This document shows positions 6,863 to 13,364 of a stretch of 20,771 nucleotides of DNA, one piece after another. Numbering within the stretch: position 1 is the first letter of the stretch; each line of letters opens with the position of its first letter. Under the pieces are notes generated by a model. It saw nothing but the letters and a program-made list of their open reading frames with translations. It was not told the origin of the DNA and searched no databases. The translations under genes were made by a program, and so were the position numbers. The DNA comes from an uncultured Oscillospiraceae bacterium (lineage in GTDB: Bacteria > Bacillota > Clostridia > Oscillospirales > Acutalibacteraceae). The stretch spans positions 1 through 20,771 of the forward strand of contig UQRL01000044.1 in NCBI GenBank assembly GCA_900543555.1, in the 5' to 3' direction.

Positions 6863-7990
6863 TTATTCGATATTCTCCCCCAGGGTGCCCTGGCTCTGGG
6901 CGGTGAGGTAGGCGTTGATAAAGCCGTCCAGGTCGCCGTCCATCACGGCGTTGACATTGCCCGTCTCATACCCGGTGCGGTGGTCCTTGACCATGGTGTA
7001 GGGCATGAACACATAGGAGCGAATCTGGCTGCCCCAAGTGATCTCCTTCTGCTCGCCCTTGATATCGGAGATCTTCTCCAGGTTTTCCCGCTCTTTGATC
7101 TCCACCAGCTTGGCCACCAGCATTTTCATGGCCACTTCCCGGTTCTGGTACTGGCTGCGCTCCACCTGGCAGGAGACGGTGATGCCCGTGGGAATGTGGA
7201 TCAGGCGCACGGCGGAAGAGGTCTTATTGACCTTCTGGCCACCCGCGCCGCTGGCCCGGTAGACCTCCATCTTGATATCCTCCGGGGGGATCTCCACGGT
7301 GTTGTCCAGCTCCATTTCCGGCATGACCTCCAGGGAGCTGAAGGAGGTGTGGCGGCGGCCCGCGGCGTCAAAGGGAGAGACACGCACCAGGCGGTGTACG
7401 CCCGCCTCGCTCTTCAAATAGCCATAGGCATTCTCGCCTTCCACCATGATGGAGGCGCTCTTCAGGCCGGCCTCGTCCCCATCCAGGTAATCCAGGGTGG
7501 TGACTTTAAAGCCGTGGCGCTCCGCCCAACGGTTGTACATGCGGAAGAGCATCTCGGCCCAGTCCTGGGCCTCGGTGCCGCCGGAACCCGCGTGGAAGGT
7601 CAAAATGGCGTTGTTCTTATCGTACTCGCCGGTGAGCAGGGTGGACAGCTTCATAGAGGCGATCTCGCCGGTGATGGCCTCGATCTCCTCCTTGGCCTCA
7701 TCCACCAGGGAGAGGTCCTCGGCCTCGTCCCCCATTTCGATGAGGGCCATGCAGTCCCCGGCACGGTCCACCAGCTTTTGATAGGCCTGGTCCTTATCCT
7801 TTAAGGAGGCCATGCGCTGGGTGACCTTCTGGGCCTGCTCCATATTGTCCCAGAAGCCGGGCTCGGCGGACTTATGCTCCAGCATTTCCACCTCTTCCCG
7901 CAGCTTTTCCAGGCCCAGGGCCTGGCCCAGGTCCTCCAGGGCTTTTTCCTGCTCTTCCAGCTGGCGTTTCAGTTCTTCAAATTGCAGCAT
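6863..7990 (-). CDS. prfB: Peptide chain release factor 2
   Basis: A class I release factor that reads UGA and UAA stop codons and triggers peptide release on the ribosome. The 375-residue protein carries the stop-codon motif SPF (residues 205-207) and the catalytic GGQ (250-252) in RASGAGGQKVN. The N-terminal helices run straight through the region where many prfB genes have a programmed +1 frameshift: no in-frame TGA is present, so this copy lacks that autoregulation. The ATG at 7988-7990 is chosen because GGAAAGG is about 13 bases upstream, while an earlier in-frame ATG (8018-8020) lies within a few bases of the predicted transcription start. Confidence 0.96.
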   Translation of the reverse strand: MLQFEELKRQLEEQEKALEDLGQALGLEKLREEVEMLEHKSAEPGFWDNMEQAQKVTQRMASLKDKDQAYQKLVDRAGDCMALIEMGDEAEDLSLVDEAKEEIEAITGEIASMKLSTLLTGEYDKNNAILTFHAGSGGTEAQDWAEMLFRMYNRWAERHGFKVTTLDYLDGDEAGLKSASIMVEGENAYGYLKSEAGVHRLVRVSPFDAAGRRHTSFSSLEVMPEMELDNTVEIPPEDIKMEVYRASGAGGQKVNKTSSAVRLIHIPTGITVSCQVERSQYQNREVAMKMLVAKLVEIKERENLEKISDIKGEQKEITWGSQIRSYVFMPYTMVKDHRTGYETGNVNAVMDGDLDGFINAYLTAQSQGTLGENIE

Positions 7991-8030
7991 AGATGACGGA
8001 CAACCTTTCCAAAAATCCATAGTTACAAAT

Positions 8031-8060
8031 ATTATACCCGGGAAGCCCCCTCCCTGTCAA
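8031..8060 (-). promoter_or_regulatory. Consensus sigma-A promoter of prfB
   Basis: On the minus strand a perfect -35 TTGACA (8055-8060) and a perfect -10 TATAAT (8031-8036) are 18 bases apart, pointing at prfB. It is one of the best promoter matches in the window. Confidence 0.85.
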
Positions 8061-8100
8061 GCGCAGCTCCTGTGCCGCCGCGCTGGGAATATCCGGCCAG

Positions 8101-8127
8101 AAAAACAGCCGCTCCTTGGGGCGGCTG
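8101..8127 (-). terminator. Rho-independent terminator of the RHH gene
   Basis: On the minus strand CAGCCGC (8121-8127) pairs with GCGGCTG (8106-8112), followed by TTTTTC. It lies directly after the stop of the 8131-8403 gene. Confidence 0.8.
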
Positions 8128-8130
8128 ATC

Positions 8131-8403
8131 TCATTCTTCCTGCTGTTCCTCCAAATTTTCTAAAGCCACGCGAACGGCTTCCACCACAAAGGCGGAAAAG
8201 GTGCAATCTGTGTCTCGAATGGCTGTTTCCACCTGCTCAATCACTTCATTGGGAAAACGGACGGATTTATTGGTGCTGGTGGGGGCTTTTGGAATACGGT
8301 TGGGGATACGAAATTCTCTCACGCCCTCATACACCAGCCTTTCCAGATTCTTCCCAATTATTGTAACGCGGGATGCATGAAAAGTCTGCATTACATTGTG
8401 CAT
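8131..8403 (-). CDS. Small ribbon-helix-helix-type DNA-binding protein (YlcI/YnfO-like)
   Basis: The conserved part is the last 50 residues: TNKSVRFPNEVIEQVE forms the beta strand and first helix of an RHH (Arc/CopG-like) fold, and FSAFVVEAVRVALENL the second helix. Such proteins bind DNA as dimers and often act as repressors. The start is unsettled. ATG codons at 8401-8403 and 8389-8391 and a TTG at 8419-8421 all lie in or near a perfect dyad and lack a ribosome binding site. A GTG at 8332-8334 or 8320-8322 downstream of GGAAAGG would give a shorter protein beginning near LVYEGVREFRIP, and a TACAAT box at 8360-8365 (minus) would suit that. It is divergent from the HTH gene at 8496. Confidence 0.75.
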   Translation of the reverse strand: MHNVMQTFHASRVTIIGKNLERLVYEGVREFRIPNRIPKAPTSTNKSVRFPNEVIEQVETAIRDTDCTFSAFVVEAVRVALENLEEQQEE

Positions 8404-8420
8404 GACATGGATGTAATGCA
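8387..8420. promoter_or_regulatory. Perfect 10-bp inverted repeat, candidate operator
   Basis: TGCATTACAT (8387-8396) and ATGTAATGCA (8411-8420) form a perfect dyad with a 14-base spacer, between the divergent RHH and HTH genes. It overlaps possible RHH start codons and lies about 25 bases before the HTH promoter. It is a natural candidate binding site for one of the two encoded proteins. Confidence 0.6.
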
Positions 8421-8444
8421 AATCAGAAACGCAAAACCGTGGGA

Positions 8445-8473
8445 TTGCATTGCTGGACGGGGTGTGCTAATCT
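8445..8473 (+). promoter_or_regulatory. Possible promoter of the HTH gene
   Basis: TTGCAT (8445-8450), a 17-base spacer and TAATCT (8468-8473) preceded by TG (extended -10). Each box matches consensus only moderately. Confidence 0.4.
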
Positions 8474-8495
8474 GGCAATAAAGGGAGGGAACAAA

Positions 8496-8717
8496 ATGAC
8501 ACCTGCAAGTAAAGAGGAGCTGCGCCGGCGGCTGCGGGAAAACCTGCGGAAATTCCGGGGCGAAGAGGGGTACTCCCAAGAGGAGGTGGCCCAGCTTTTG
8601 GGCGTCAGCCGCCCCACCTACACCTACTACGAAACCGGCCACACCACCCCCGGCATTGCGGATCTGTACCTGCTCTCCCAGCTGTATGGCCGCGCGATGG
8701 AGGATTTCCTTCAATAA
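8496..8717 (+). CDS. XRE/Cro-type helix-turn-helix regulator
   Basis: A 73-residue single-domain HTH protein. Residues about 26-60 hold the helix-turn-helix (YSQEEVAQLLGVSRPTYTYY, then ETGHTTP, the usual turn after the recognition helix). There is no effector domain. The ATG at 8496-8498 follows AAGGGAGGGA at good spacing. The gene is divergent from the small RHH gene, with a perfect dyad in the shared upstream region, and is followed by its own terminator. Its targets are unknown; autoregulation through the dyad is plausible. Confidence 0.88.
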   Translation: MTPASKEELRRRLRENLRKFRGEEGYSQEEVAQLLGVSRPTYTYYETGHTTPGIADLYLLSQLYGRAMEDFLQ

Positions 8718-8740
8718 CCCCTCTCAACCCCTCTCGAAAA

Positions 8741-8770
8741 CGCCTGGGCGGCCCCAGGCGCTTTTTCTTT
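8741..8770 (+). terminator. Rho-independent terminator of the HTH gene
   Basis: CGCCTGGG (8741-8748) pairs with CCCAGGCG (8753-8760) over a 4-base loop, followed by CTTTTTCTTT. Confidence 0.88.
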
Positions 8771-8862
8771 ATCCCCTTTTGGGCGTCCGGCGCCCGCACC
8801 CCGGCGCGCTTTTGAAGAATCCGTAAAACTTGTTAACAGAGTGAAAATTCCGCCAGTTCTCG

Positions 8863-8891
8863 TTGCGCTTTTCAGAAGAATCGTGTAAAAT
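8863..8891 (+). promoter_or_regulatory. Promoter of the zinc-ribbon protein gene and probably galU
   Basis: -35 TTGCGC (8863-8868), a 17-base spacer and -10 TAAAAT (8886-8891), about 45 bases before the ATG. The -35 hexamer equals that of the purE promoter. Confidence 0.6.
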
Positions 8892-8936
8892 AAGAAAAAA
8901 CACTGAAATTCTCATTTATGGAAAGGACCACTCAAG

Positions 8937-9989
8937 ATGGACTATACAGGGATAAAGTGCCCCGTGTGCGGGGTACCCTTCCGCTCTGGGGACGACATCG
9001 TCGTCTGCCCAGAGTGCGGGGCTCCGTACCATCGGGCGTGTTATCAGGAAAAGGGCCAGTGCATTTTTGAGGAGCTGCACAAGGCGGGCAAGGCCTGGGA
9101 GCCGCCCGCCCCTCCCAAAGCCCCCGACCCCAGCGCGGAGATCAAGGACCGGGAGTGCCCTGTGTGCGGCACCCTGAACGCTCACAGCGCCCTATTCTGC
9201 AGTGTGTGCGGGGCCTCTCTCACGGGGGAACCGCGGCAGTACAACAACACCAACCCCGGCCGGGGCCAGGGCGCAGCCCCTTATGGCCAGGCCTATCAGA
9301 ACCAGGGCACGCCCCCTCCTTTTACGGGTTACGGCGGCACAGTGCCCCCCTTCTCGTTTGACCCCATGGGCGGCGTCTCCCCTGCGGAGGTGCTGGACAC
9401 CGGCGTCACCTTTGGGGACGCCTCTAAGCTGGTGAAGCAGAACACCGCCTATTATATGCCCGTGTTCCGCCACATAAAGCACACGGGCAAAAACAAGTTC
9501 AACTTTACGGCGTTTCTCTTCTCCGGCCCCTGGATGCTCTTCCGCAAGCAGTACAAATATGGAACACTGGTCACAGTGCTGATGTTTGCCCTGTACACGG
9601 CGTTTCAATGCTCCCTTTACCTGGGGGCCTATCCAGTCTTAGTGGATCTGATGGGGCAGATCGGGATGGATTCCACCCAGATGATGTACCCCACCAACGC
9701 CCAATACATGGCTATGGCGCAGCTTGCCTCTCCCACCCAGATGCTGCTGATGTGCCTGCCTCTGCTGCTTGCCGGCGCCATGCTGATTGTCATGGTCATT
9801 GTGGGTTTTCGGGCCAACAAAATGTATATGCGCCACTGCATCCGCACGGCACAGGCGGTGAAGGCCTCTGGGAATGACGGGGACCCAAACAACACCCTGG
9901 ACGCCAAGGGTGGCGTAAACGCCCCCCTTGCCATTTGCCTGGGGGTGTGTTACCTGATTATTTTAAACCTTCCCCTGTGGCTGCTTTAA
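8937..9989 (+). CDS. Prokaryotic RING-finger/zinc-ribbon membrane protein
   Basis: A 350-residue protein of unknown function. Residues 8-42 form a treble-clef, RING-like module (Cys8, Cys11, Cys24, Cys27, His32, Cys35, Cys42) that fits the prokaryotic RING family. Residues 74-91 are a zinc ribbon (Cys74, Cys77, Cys88, Cys91). A Gln/Pro/Gly-rich linker (about 95-150) joins them to a membrane part. Its hydrophobic segments, at about 195-210, 215-245, 278-303 and 328-350, are arranged as in DUF2628-like proteins (FNFTAFLFSGPWMLFRKQY). It probably sits in the cytoplasmic membrane with the zinc modules inside the cell. ATG 8937 follows GGAAAGGA. galU begins 36 bases downstream. Confidence 0.88.
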   Translation: MDYTGIKCPVCGVPFRSGDDIVVCPECGAPYHRACYQEKGQCIFEELHKAGKAWEPPAPPKAPDPSAEIKDRECPVCGTLNAHSALFCSVCGASLTGEPRQYNNTNPGRGQGAAPYGQAYQNQGTPPPFTGYGGTVPPFSFDPMGGVSPAEVLDTGVTFGDASKLVKQNTAYYMPVFRHIKHTGKNKFNFTAFLFSGPWMLFRKQYKYGTLVTVLMFALYTAFQCSLYLGAYPVLVDLMGQIGMDSTQMMYPTNAQYMAMAQLASPTQMLLMCLPLLLAGAMLIVMVIVGFRANKMYMRHCIRTAQAVKASGNDGDPNNTLDAKGGVNAPLAICLGVCYLIILNLPLWLL

Positions 9990-10025
9990 CCCCCAGAGGA
10001 AGCCTGAAAGAAGGAGGAGAGCGAT

Positions 10026-10901
10026 ATGAAAAAGGTACGCAAGGCGGTGATCCCCGCGGCGGGGCTGGGCACCCGGGTGCTGCCCGCCACCAAAGTGATG
10101 CCTAAGGAGATGCTCCCCATTGTGGACAAGCCCGCCATCCAATACATTGTGGAAGAGGCTGCCGCGGCTGGGATTGAGGACATCCTCATCATCACCAACC
10201 GGGGCAAGGGCCTGTTGGAGGACCACTTTGACCGCGCCCCCGAGCTGGAACGGCGCCTGGCGGGGGACCCCGCCAAAGAGGCCATTTTAGACCAGGTTGT
10301 AAGCATCTCAAAGCTGGCCAACATCTTCTATGTGCGGCAGAAGGAGACCAAGGGCCTGGGCCATGCCATTGGCTGCGCCCGGGAGTTTGTAGGGGATGAG
10401 CCCTTCGCCGTGCTCTACGGGGACGACGTCATCCTGGGGGAGGACCCGGCCTGCGGCCAGCTCATCCGGGCCTGGGAGGAATTCGGCCTGGGCGTGGTAG
10501 GGGTAAAAGAAGTCTCCCCAGAGGCCATTCGCAAGTACTCCTCCCTGAAAGTGGAACCTATCCGGGACAACTATTTCCGCTGCACCGATATGGTGGAGAA
10601 GCCCCAGCCGGGGCAGGAATTCTCCCTTTACTCCATTTTGGGGCGGTGCGTGCTGCCCCCGGAGATCTTTGACATTCTGGACAGGACTCCTCCCGGGGCG
10701 GGGGGCGAGATCCAGCTGACCGACGCCATGAAAGCCCTGGCCCGCCGTGACGGCATGGTGGCGGTGGACTTTACCGGTACCCGCTATGACATGGGCAACA
10801 AGCTGGGCATTATGCAGGCCAGCGTGGAGGTGGCCCTGCAGCATCCGGAGATCGGCGAGGACTTCCGGGCCTATTTGAAAGAGCTGTGCAAGACCCTGTA
10901 A
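10026..10901 (+). CDS. galU: UTP-glucose-1-phosphate uridylyltransferase
   Basis: It makes UDP-glucose from UTP and glucose-1-phosphate, the entry point for UDP-sugars used in surface polysaccharides and glycolipids. The 291-residue protein has the nucleotide-binding signature AAGLGTRVLPATK (residues 11-23), KPAIQYIVEEA, a YGDDV metal-binding segment and GEIQLTDAM near the end. The start has AAGGAGGAG about 6 bases upstream. It follows the zinc-ribbon gene by 36 bases with no terminator between, and a hairpin at 10910-10938 follows it. With glf (17411-18511) it supplies two steps towards UDP-galactofuranose; the galE step is not in this window. Confidence 0.96.
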   Translation: MKKVRKAVIPAAGLGTRVLPATKVMPKEMLPIVDKPAIQYIVEEAAAAGIEDILIITNRGKGLLEDHFDRAPELERRLAGDPAKEAILDQVVSISKLANIFYVRQKETKGLGHAIGCAREFVGDEPFAVLYGDDVILGEDPACGQLIRAWEEFGLGVVGVKEVSPEAIRKYSSLKVEPIRDNYFRCTDMVEKPQPGQEFSLYSILGRCVLPPEIFDILDRTPPGAGGEIQLTDAMKALARRDGMVAVDFTGTRYDMGNKLGIMQASVEVALQHPEIGEDFRAYLKELCKTL

Positions 10902-10909
10902 TCCTTTGT

Positions 10910-10938
10910 CCCCCAGAGAAGGCAAGCCCCTCTGGGGG
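10910..10938 (+). terminator. Hairpin after galU, weak terminator or attenuator
   Basis: A perfect 9-bp stem, CCCCCAGAG (10910-10918) and CTCTGGGGG (10930-10938), follows the galU stop. The tract behind it is only CAATTGTTTT, so partial read-through into the next gene is likely. Confidence 0.55.
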
Positions 10939-10964
10939 CAATTGTTTTGGAAGGAGCGTTTGCT

Positions 10965-11609
10965 ATGGGCGCCATTTACTTTCCCAGCTGCAACTTTACC
11001 AAGGCCAGCCCCAAGGCGGCCCGGCGGCTGCGGTCCTATTTAAAAGAAAAGATGCCGGTGGCGGGCTGCTGCCGGGTGGACAACACCCCCTACCCCGCCG
11101 GGGACAAAGCCCTGTACTTCTGCCAGGCCTGCCGGGAGACTTTGGAACAAAAGCCAGGCAACCAGCTTATCCCGGAGAACCTGTTTGTATGGCTGCTGGA
11201 GCAGGCGGATTTCCCCTGGCCTGACTACCGCGGGCTGACGGTAAACGTGCAGGACTGCTGGCGGGACCGCCGCCATCCGGAGGTTTTCGACGCGGCACGG
11301 GGATGCCTTGCCAAGATGGGCGTGAAGGTGCTGGAGCTGGAGGAGAACCGGGAAAAGTCTGTGTTCTGCGGGAATCTCCATTTCGAACCCCAAACCCCGG
11401 AGAACGCGGCCCTGGCGGCCAGCCGCCCCGGCGTGCCCTTGTATGAATTCCCGCAGGAGGAACAAAAGCGGCTGATGGCGGAGCAAGCCGCCAAACTGAC
11501 CGCCCCGCTCGCGGCAACTTACTGCAACCGGTGCACCTCTGGCCTGCTGCTGGGCGGTGCGCGCGCTGTGCACCTGATGGAGCTGTGCATGGGCGCGTAT
11601 GAGGGGTAA
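10965..11609 (+). CDS. CCG-domain (HdrB-like) cysteine-rich putative Fe-S protein
   Basis: A 214-residue protein with two halves that each resemble the cysteine-rich CCG domain of heterodisulfide reductase subunit B. The first half has Cys9, Cys35-Cys36 and Cys53-x-x-Cys56. The second has Cys98, a degenerate CCG (FCG, Cys135) and Cys187-x-x-Cys190. In HdrB these cysteines bind noncubane 4Fe-4S clusters. Whether this stand-alone protein holds a cluster, and its redox partner, cannot be told. The ATG at 10965 is chosen for GGAAGGAG 8 bases before it; a TTG at 10947 is not supported. No hydrogenase or dehydrogenase subunits are adjacent. Confidence 0.82.
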   Translation: MGAIYFPSCNFTKASPKAARRLRSYLKEKMPVAGCCRVDNTPYPAGDKALYFCQACRETLEQKPGNQLIPENLFVWLLEQADFPWPDYRGLTVNVQDCWRDRRHPEVFDAARGCLAKMGVKVLELEENREKSVFCGNLHFEPQTPENAALAASRPGVPLYEFPQEEQKRLMAEQAAKLTAPLAATYCNRCTSGLLLGGARAVHLMELCMGAYEG

Positions 11610-11636
11610 AAAAAAGCCGGTATTCGCAGAATTTCC

Positions 11637-11664
11637 TTGACTTTTCAAAGATCTATGATATAAT
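11637..11664 (+). promoter_or_regulatory. Promoter of the rpsF-ssb-rpsR operon
   Basis: -35 TTGACT (11637-11642), a 16-base spacer and a perfect -10 TATAAT (11659-11664). The leader to rpsF is about 70 bases. Confidence 0.8.
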
Positions 11665-11688
11665 ATTTCCCGTTGACTTTCAATCCTT

Positions 11689-11713
11689 GCTCCGGGACAA
11701 AACAGCCCGGGGC
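11689..11713 (+). ncRNA. Leader hairpin before rpsF, possible S6:S18 autoregulatory site
   Basis: GCTCCGGG (11689-11696) pairs fully with CCCGGGGC (11706-11713), with one G-T pair and a 9-base loop. There is no T run, so it is not a terminator. rpsF leaders in many bacteria carry an S6:S18-binding hairpin with a CCG element. A CCG is present here, but I cannot confirm the known bulged fold. Confidence 0.4.
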
Positions 11714-11741
11714 CAAAAGACCAAAAGGAGGTGCAATACAA

Positions 11742-12131
11742 ATGGCAGAGGGAATGAACTTGTACGAGACCGTTATCGTCACTTCCGCCAAGCTGGGGGA
11801 AGAGGGCAGCGCGGAGCTCGTGAACCGGTTCAAGGCTCTCATCGAAGAGCACGGTACTGTTGAAGGTGTTGACGATTGGGGGAAGCGCCGCTTCGCCTAT
11901 CCCATCCAGAAGCAGACCGAGGGCTACTACACTCTGATTAATTTCCAGAGCAGCCCGGAGTTTACCGCCGAGCTGGACCGCCGCTATCAGATTACTGACG
12001 GCATTCTGCGGACCATCATCATCAAGCGGGACCCCCGGCATGTGAATGCCCAGAAGGCCCAGAAGACCGAAGAGAAGAACATCGACGTGGAAGCCATCGC
12101 CGCCGAGGCAGTGGAAAGCTCCGCAGAGTAA
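11742..12131 (+). CDS. rpsF: 30S ribosomal protein S6
   Basis: A small-subunit protein that binds 16S rRNA as a dimer with S18. The 129-residue product has the S6 fold pattern (NLYETVIVTSAKL; DWGKRRFAYPIQKQTEGYYTLINF; ILRTIIIKRDPR), followed by an acidic/Ala-rich tail of about 25 residues, longer than the minimal S6. The ATG at 11742 has AGGAGG 10 bases upstream; an in-frame TTG at 11673 is not supported. It is first in rpsF-ssb-rpsR, the standard Firmicutes order, which allows joint control of S6 and its partner S18. Confidence 0.96.
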   Translation: MAEGMNLYETVIVTSAKLGEEGSAELVNRFKALIEEHGTVEGVDDWGKRRFAYPIQKQTEGYYTLINFQSSPEFTAELDRRYQITDGILRTIIIKRDPRHVNAQKAQKTEEKNIDVEAIAAEAVESSAE

Positions 12132-12158
12132 TCTAGTGAAAGCGAGTACCTTGAGATC

Positions 12159-12629
12159 ATGCTGAATGTTGCTGTTGTGATGGGCCGGCTTACGGCCGAC
12201 CCGGAATTGAGACATACCGCCAGCGGCCTTTCTGTTACCTCTTTTACCCTTGCGGTGGACAGGAACTACTCTAAGGCCGGCACCGAGCGCCAAACCGATT
12301 GGATCGACGTGGTAGCATGGCGCCAGACGGCGGAATTTGTGTGCAAATATTTCACAAAGGGCCAGATGATGGCGGTGAACGGCACCATCCAGACCCGGAG
12401 CTATGAGGACAAAAACGGCAACAAGCGCAAGGCTGTGGAGATTGTGGCAAACGATGTGAGCTTTACCGGCTCTAAACGGGACACGGCCTCCAGCGGGGAA
12501 TATGGCCAAAGCTTTGACCGCCCCGCGCCCAGCCAGCCTGCTGCTTTTAACGAGCCTGCTCCCGCCTATTCCAGCGGCAGCACCGAGGATTTCGAGGAGA
12601 TTTTGGGAGACGACGACCTGCCCTTTTAA
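12159..12629 (+). CDS. ssb: Single-stranded DNA-binding protein
   Basis: It binds single-stranded DNA during replication, repair and recombination. The 156-residue protein has an N-terminal OB fold (about 1-105: MLNVAVVMGRLTADPELR, TDWIDVVAWRQTAEFV, GTIQTRSYEDKNGNKR), a flexible Pro/Ser/Ala linker and the acidic tip DDDLPF that recruits partner proteins. Length and layout are typical. The ATG at 12159 lies 27 bases after the rpsF stop and has no convincing Shine-Dalgarno sequence (only GAGTACCTTGAG), unlike both flanking genes. The start itself is supported by conservation of the N-terminus. Confidence 0.96.
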   Translation: MLNVAVVMGRLTADPELRHTASGLSVTSFTLAVDRNYSKAGTERQTDWIDVVAWRQTAEFVCKYFTKGQMMAVNGTIQTRSYEDKNGNKRKAVEIVANDVSFTGSKRDTASSGEYGQSFDRPAPSQPAAFNEPAPAYSSGSTEDFEEILGDDDLPF

Positions 12630-12681
12630 GGAAATGTCCCCTCTCCCCCTTATTTGAAAAAGCAAAGGAGGCTTTTTGGCT

Positions 12682-12930
12682 ATGGCAGATAGACCCGAAA
12701 GAGAAGTCCGCCGCGGACGCAAGGGCCGCAAGAAGGTCTGCAGCTTCTGCGTGGATCACATGGAGTATATCGACTATAAGGATGTGGCCAAGCTCCGCCG
12801 TTTCATCTCCGAGAGAGGCAAGATCCTCCCCCGGCGTGTCACCGGCACCTGCGCCCATCATCAGCGCGCCCTGACGGTCGCCATCAAGCGTGCCCGTCAC
12901 CTGGCCCTGCTGCCCTATACTTCCGACTGA
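12682..12930 (+). CDS. rpsR: 30S ribosomal protein S18
   Basis: The partner of S6 on the 30S platform. The 82-residue protein has the S18 core ([50 protein letters not shown]). It keeps a zinc-binding set in which Cys20 and Cys23 (CSFC) join Cys57 in GTCAHHQ, so it is the C+ form rather than the zinc-free paralogue. The ATG at 12682 is chosen because AAAGGAGG ends 10 bases before it; the TTG at 12676 is only 4 bases away. It is the last gene of the operon and is followed by a strong terminator. Confidence 0.96.
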   Translation: MADRPEREVRRGRKGRKKVCSFCVDHMEYIDYKDVAKLRRFISERGKILPRRVTGTCAHHQRALTVAIKRARHLALLPYTSD

Positions 12931-12945
12931 TTTTGTGTCTCACCA

Positions 12946-12978
12946 AGAGACTTTCTGCTTTGGCGGAAAGTCTCTTTT
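12946..12978 (+). terminator. Rho-independent terminator of the rpsF-ssb-rpsR operon
   Basis: AGAGACTTTC (12946-12955) pairs with GAAAGTCTCT (12966-12975) over a 10-base loop and runs into TTTTCATTT. Confidence 0.88.
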
Positions 12979-13010
12979 CATTTGCCCAGTGCCTGGGCAC
13001 TCAAGACGCG

Positions 13011-13330
13011 GTCCGTGACCGGACTGGACATGTCACGCACGCCGCTTTAGGGCGGCGGGGTTTGCGGGGGGGCGGCTGGCAAGCGGCCCGCGCTTGGGTT
13101 TGGGAGAGAAACGTAAAAGTTTCGCCAGCCTTTTCAAAGGGCCGCTACGTCCCGGTGGGACGTTGCCCAGCGACCGGTCTACGTTGCCACTTCGGTCGGT
13201 GCTGGGCGTCTGCCACTGGCAGACAGCACCCGAGACGGCAGCCGAGATGAGCGAAAACTTTACTTGTCTCCACCCAACTTTTGCGGAGGGACCCGTCCTT
13301 GCGGAACGCAAGAAGGCGGCTTGTCCCGCG
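13011..13330. repeat. Repeat block B (hairpin-rich intergenic element)
   Basis: This gene-free stretch between rpsR and the amidohydrolase holds several parts. A GTCCGTGACCGGACTGGAC motif at 13012-13030 is shared with 18778-18796. A degenerate left terminal sequence (CGTAAAAGTTTCG) lies near 13112. The bulged GGT hairpin is at 13141-13174. A second, inverted and diverged bulged hairpin is at 13199-13229 with its tail at 13191-13198. The right terminal repeat is at 13252-13271. Bases 13264-13328 are a reverse-complement relative of 18797-18858. The outer parts are thus inverted relative to each other. No convincing open frame is present. Confidence 0.82.
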
Positions 13331-13364
13331 CGGCCACGCGCCAGAAAGGAGATAACTTGATCGC

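Noticed and set aside
11040..12731. 563-codon minus-strand frame opposite the CCG protein, rpsF and ssb
   Set aside because: It is antisense to three well-supported genes with promoters and ribosome binding sites; no motif is seen.
12933..13250. Small plus-strand open frame over the rpsR terminator and repeat block B
   Set aside because: It starts inside the terminator region and is made of repeat sequence; no ribosome binding site or recognisable protein.
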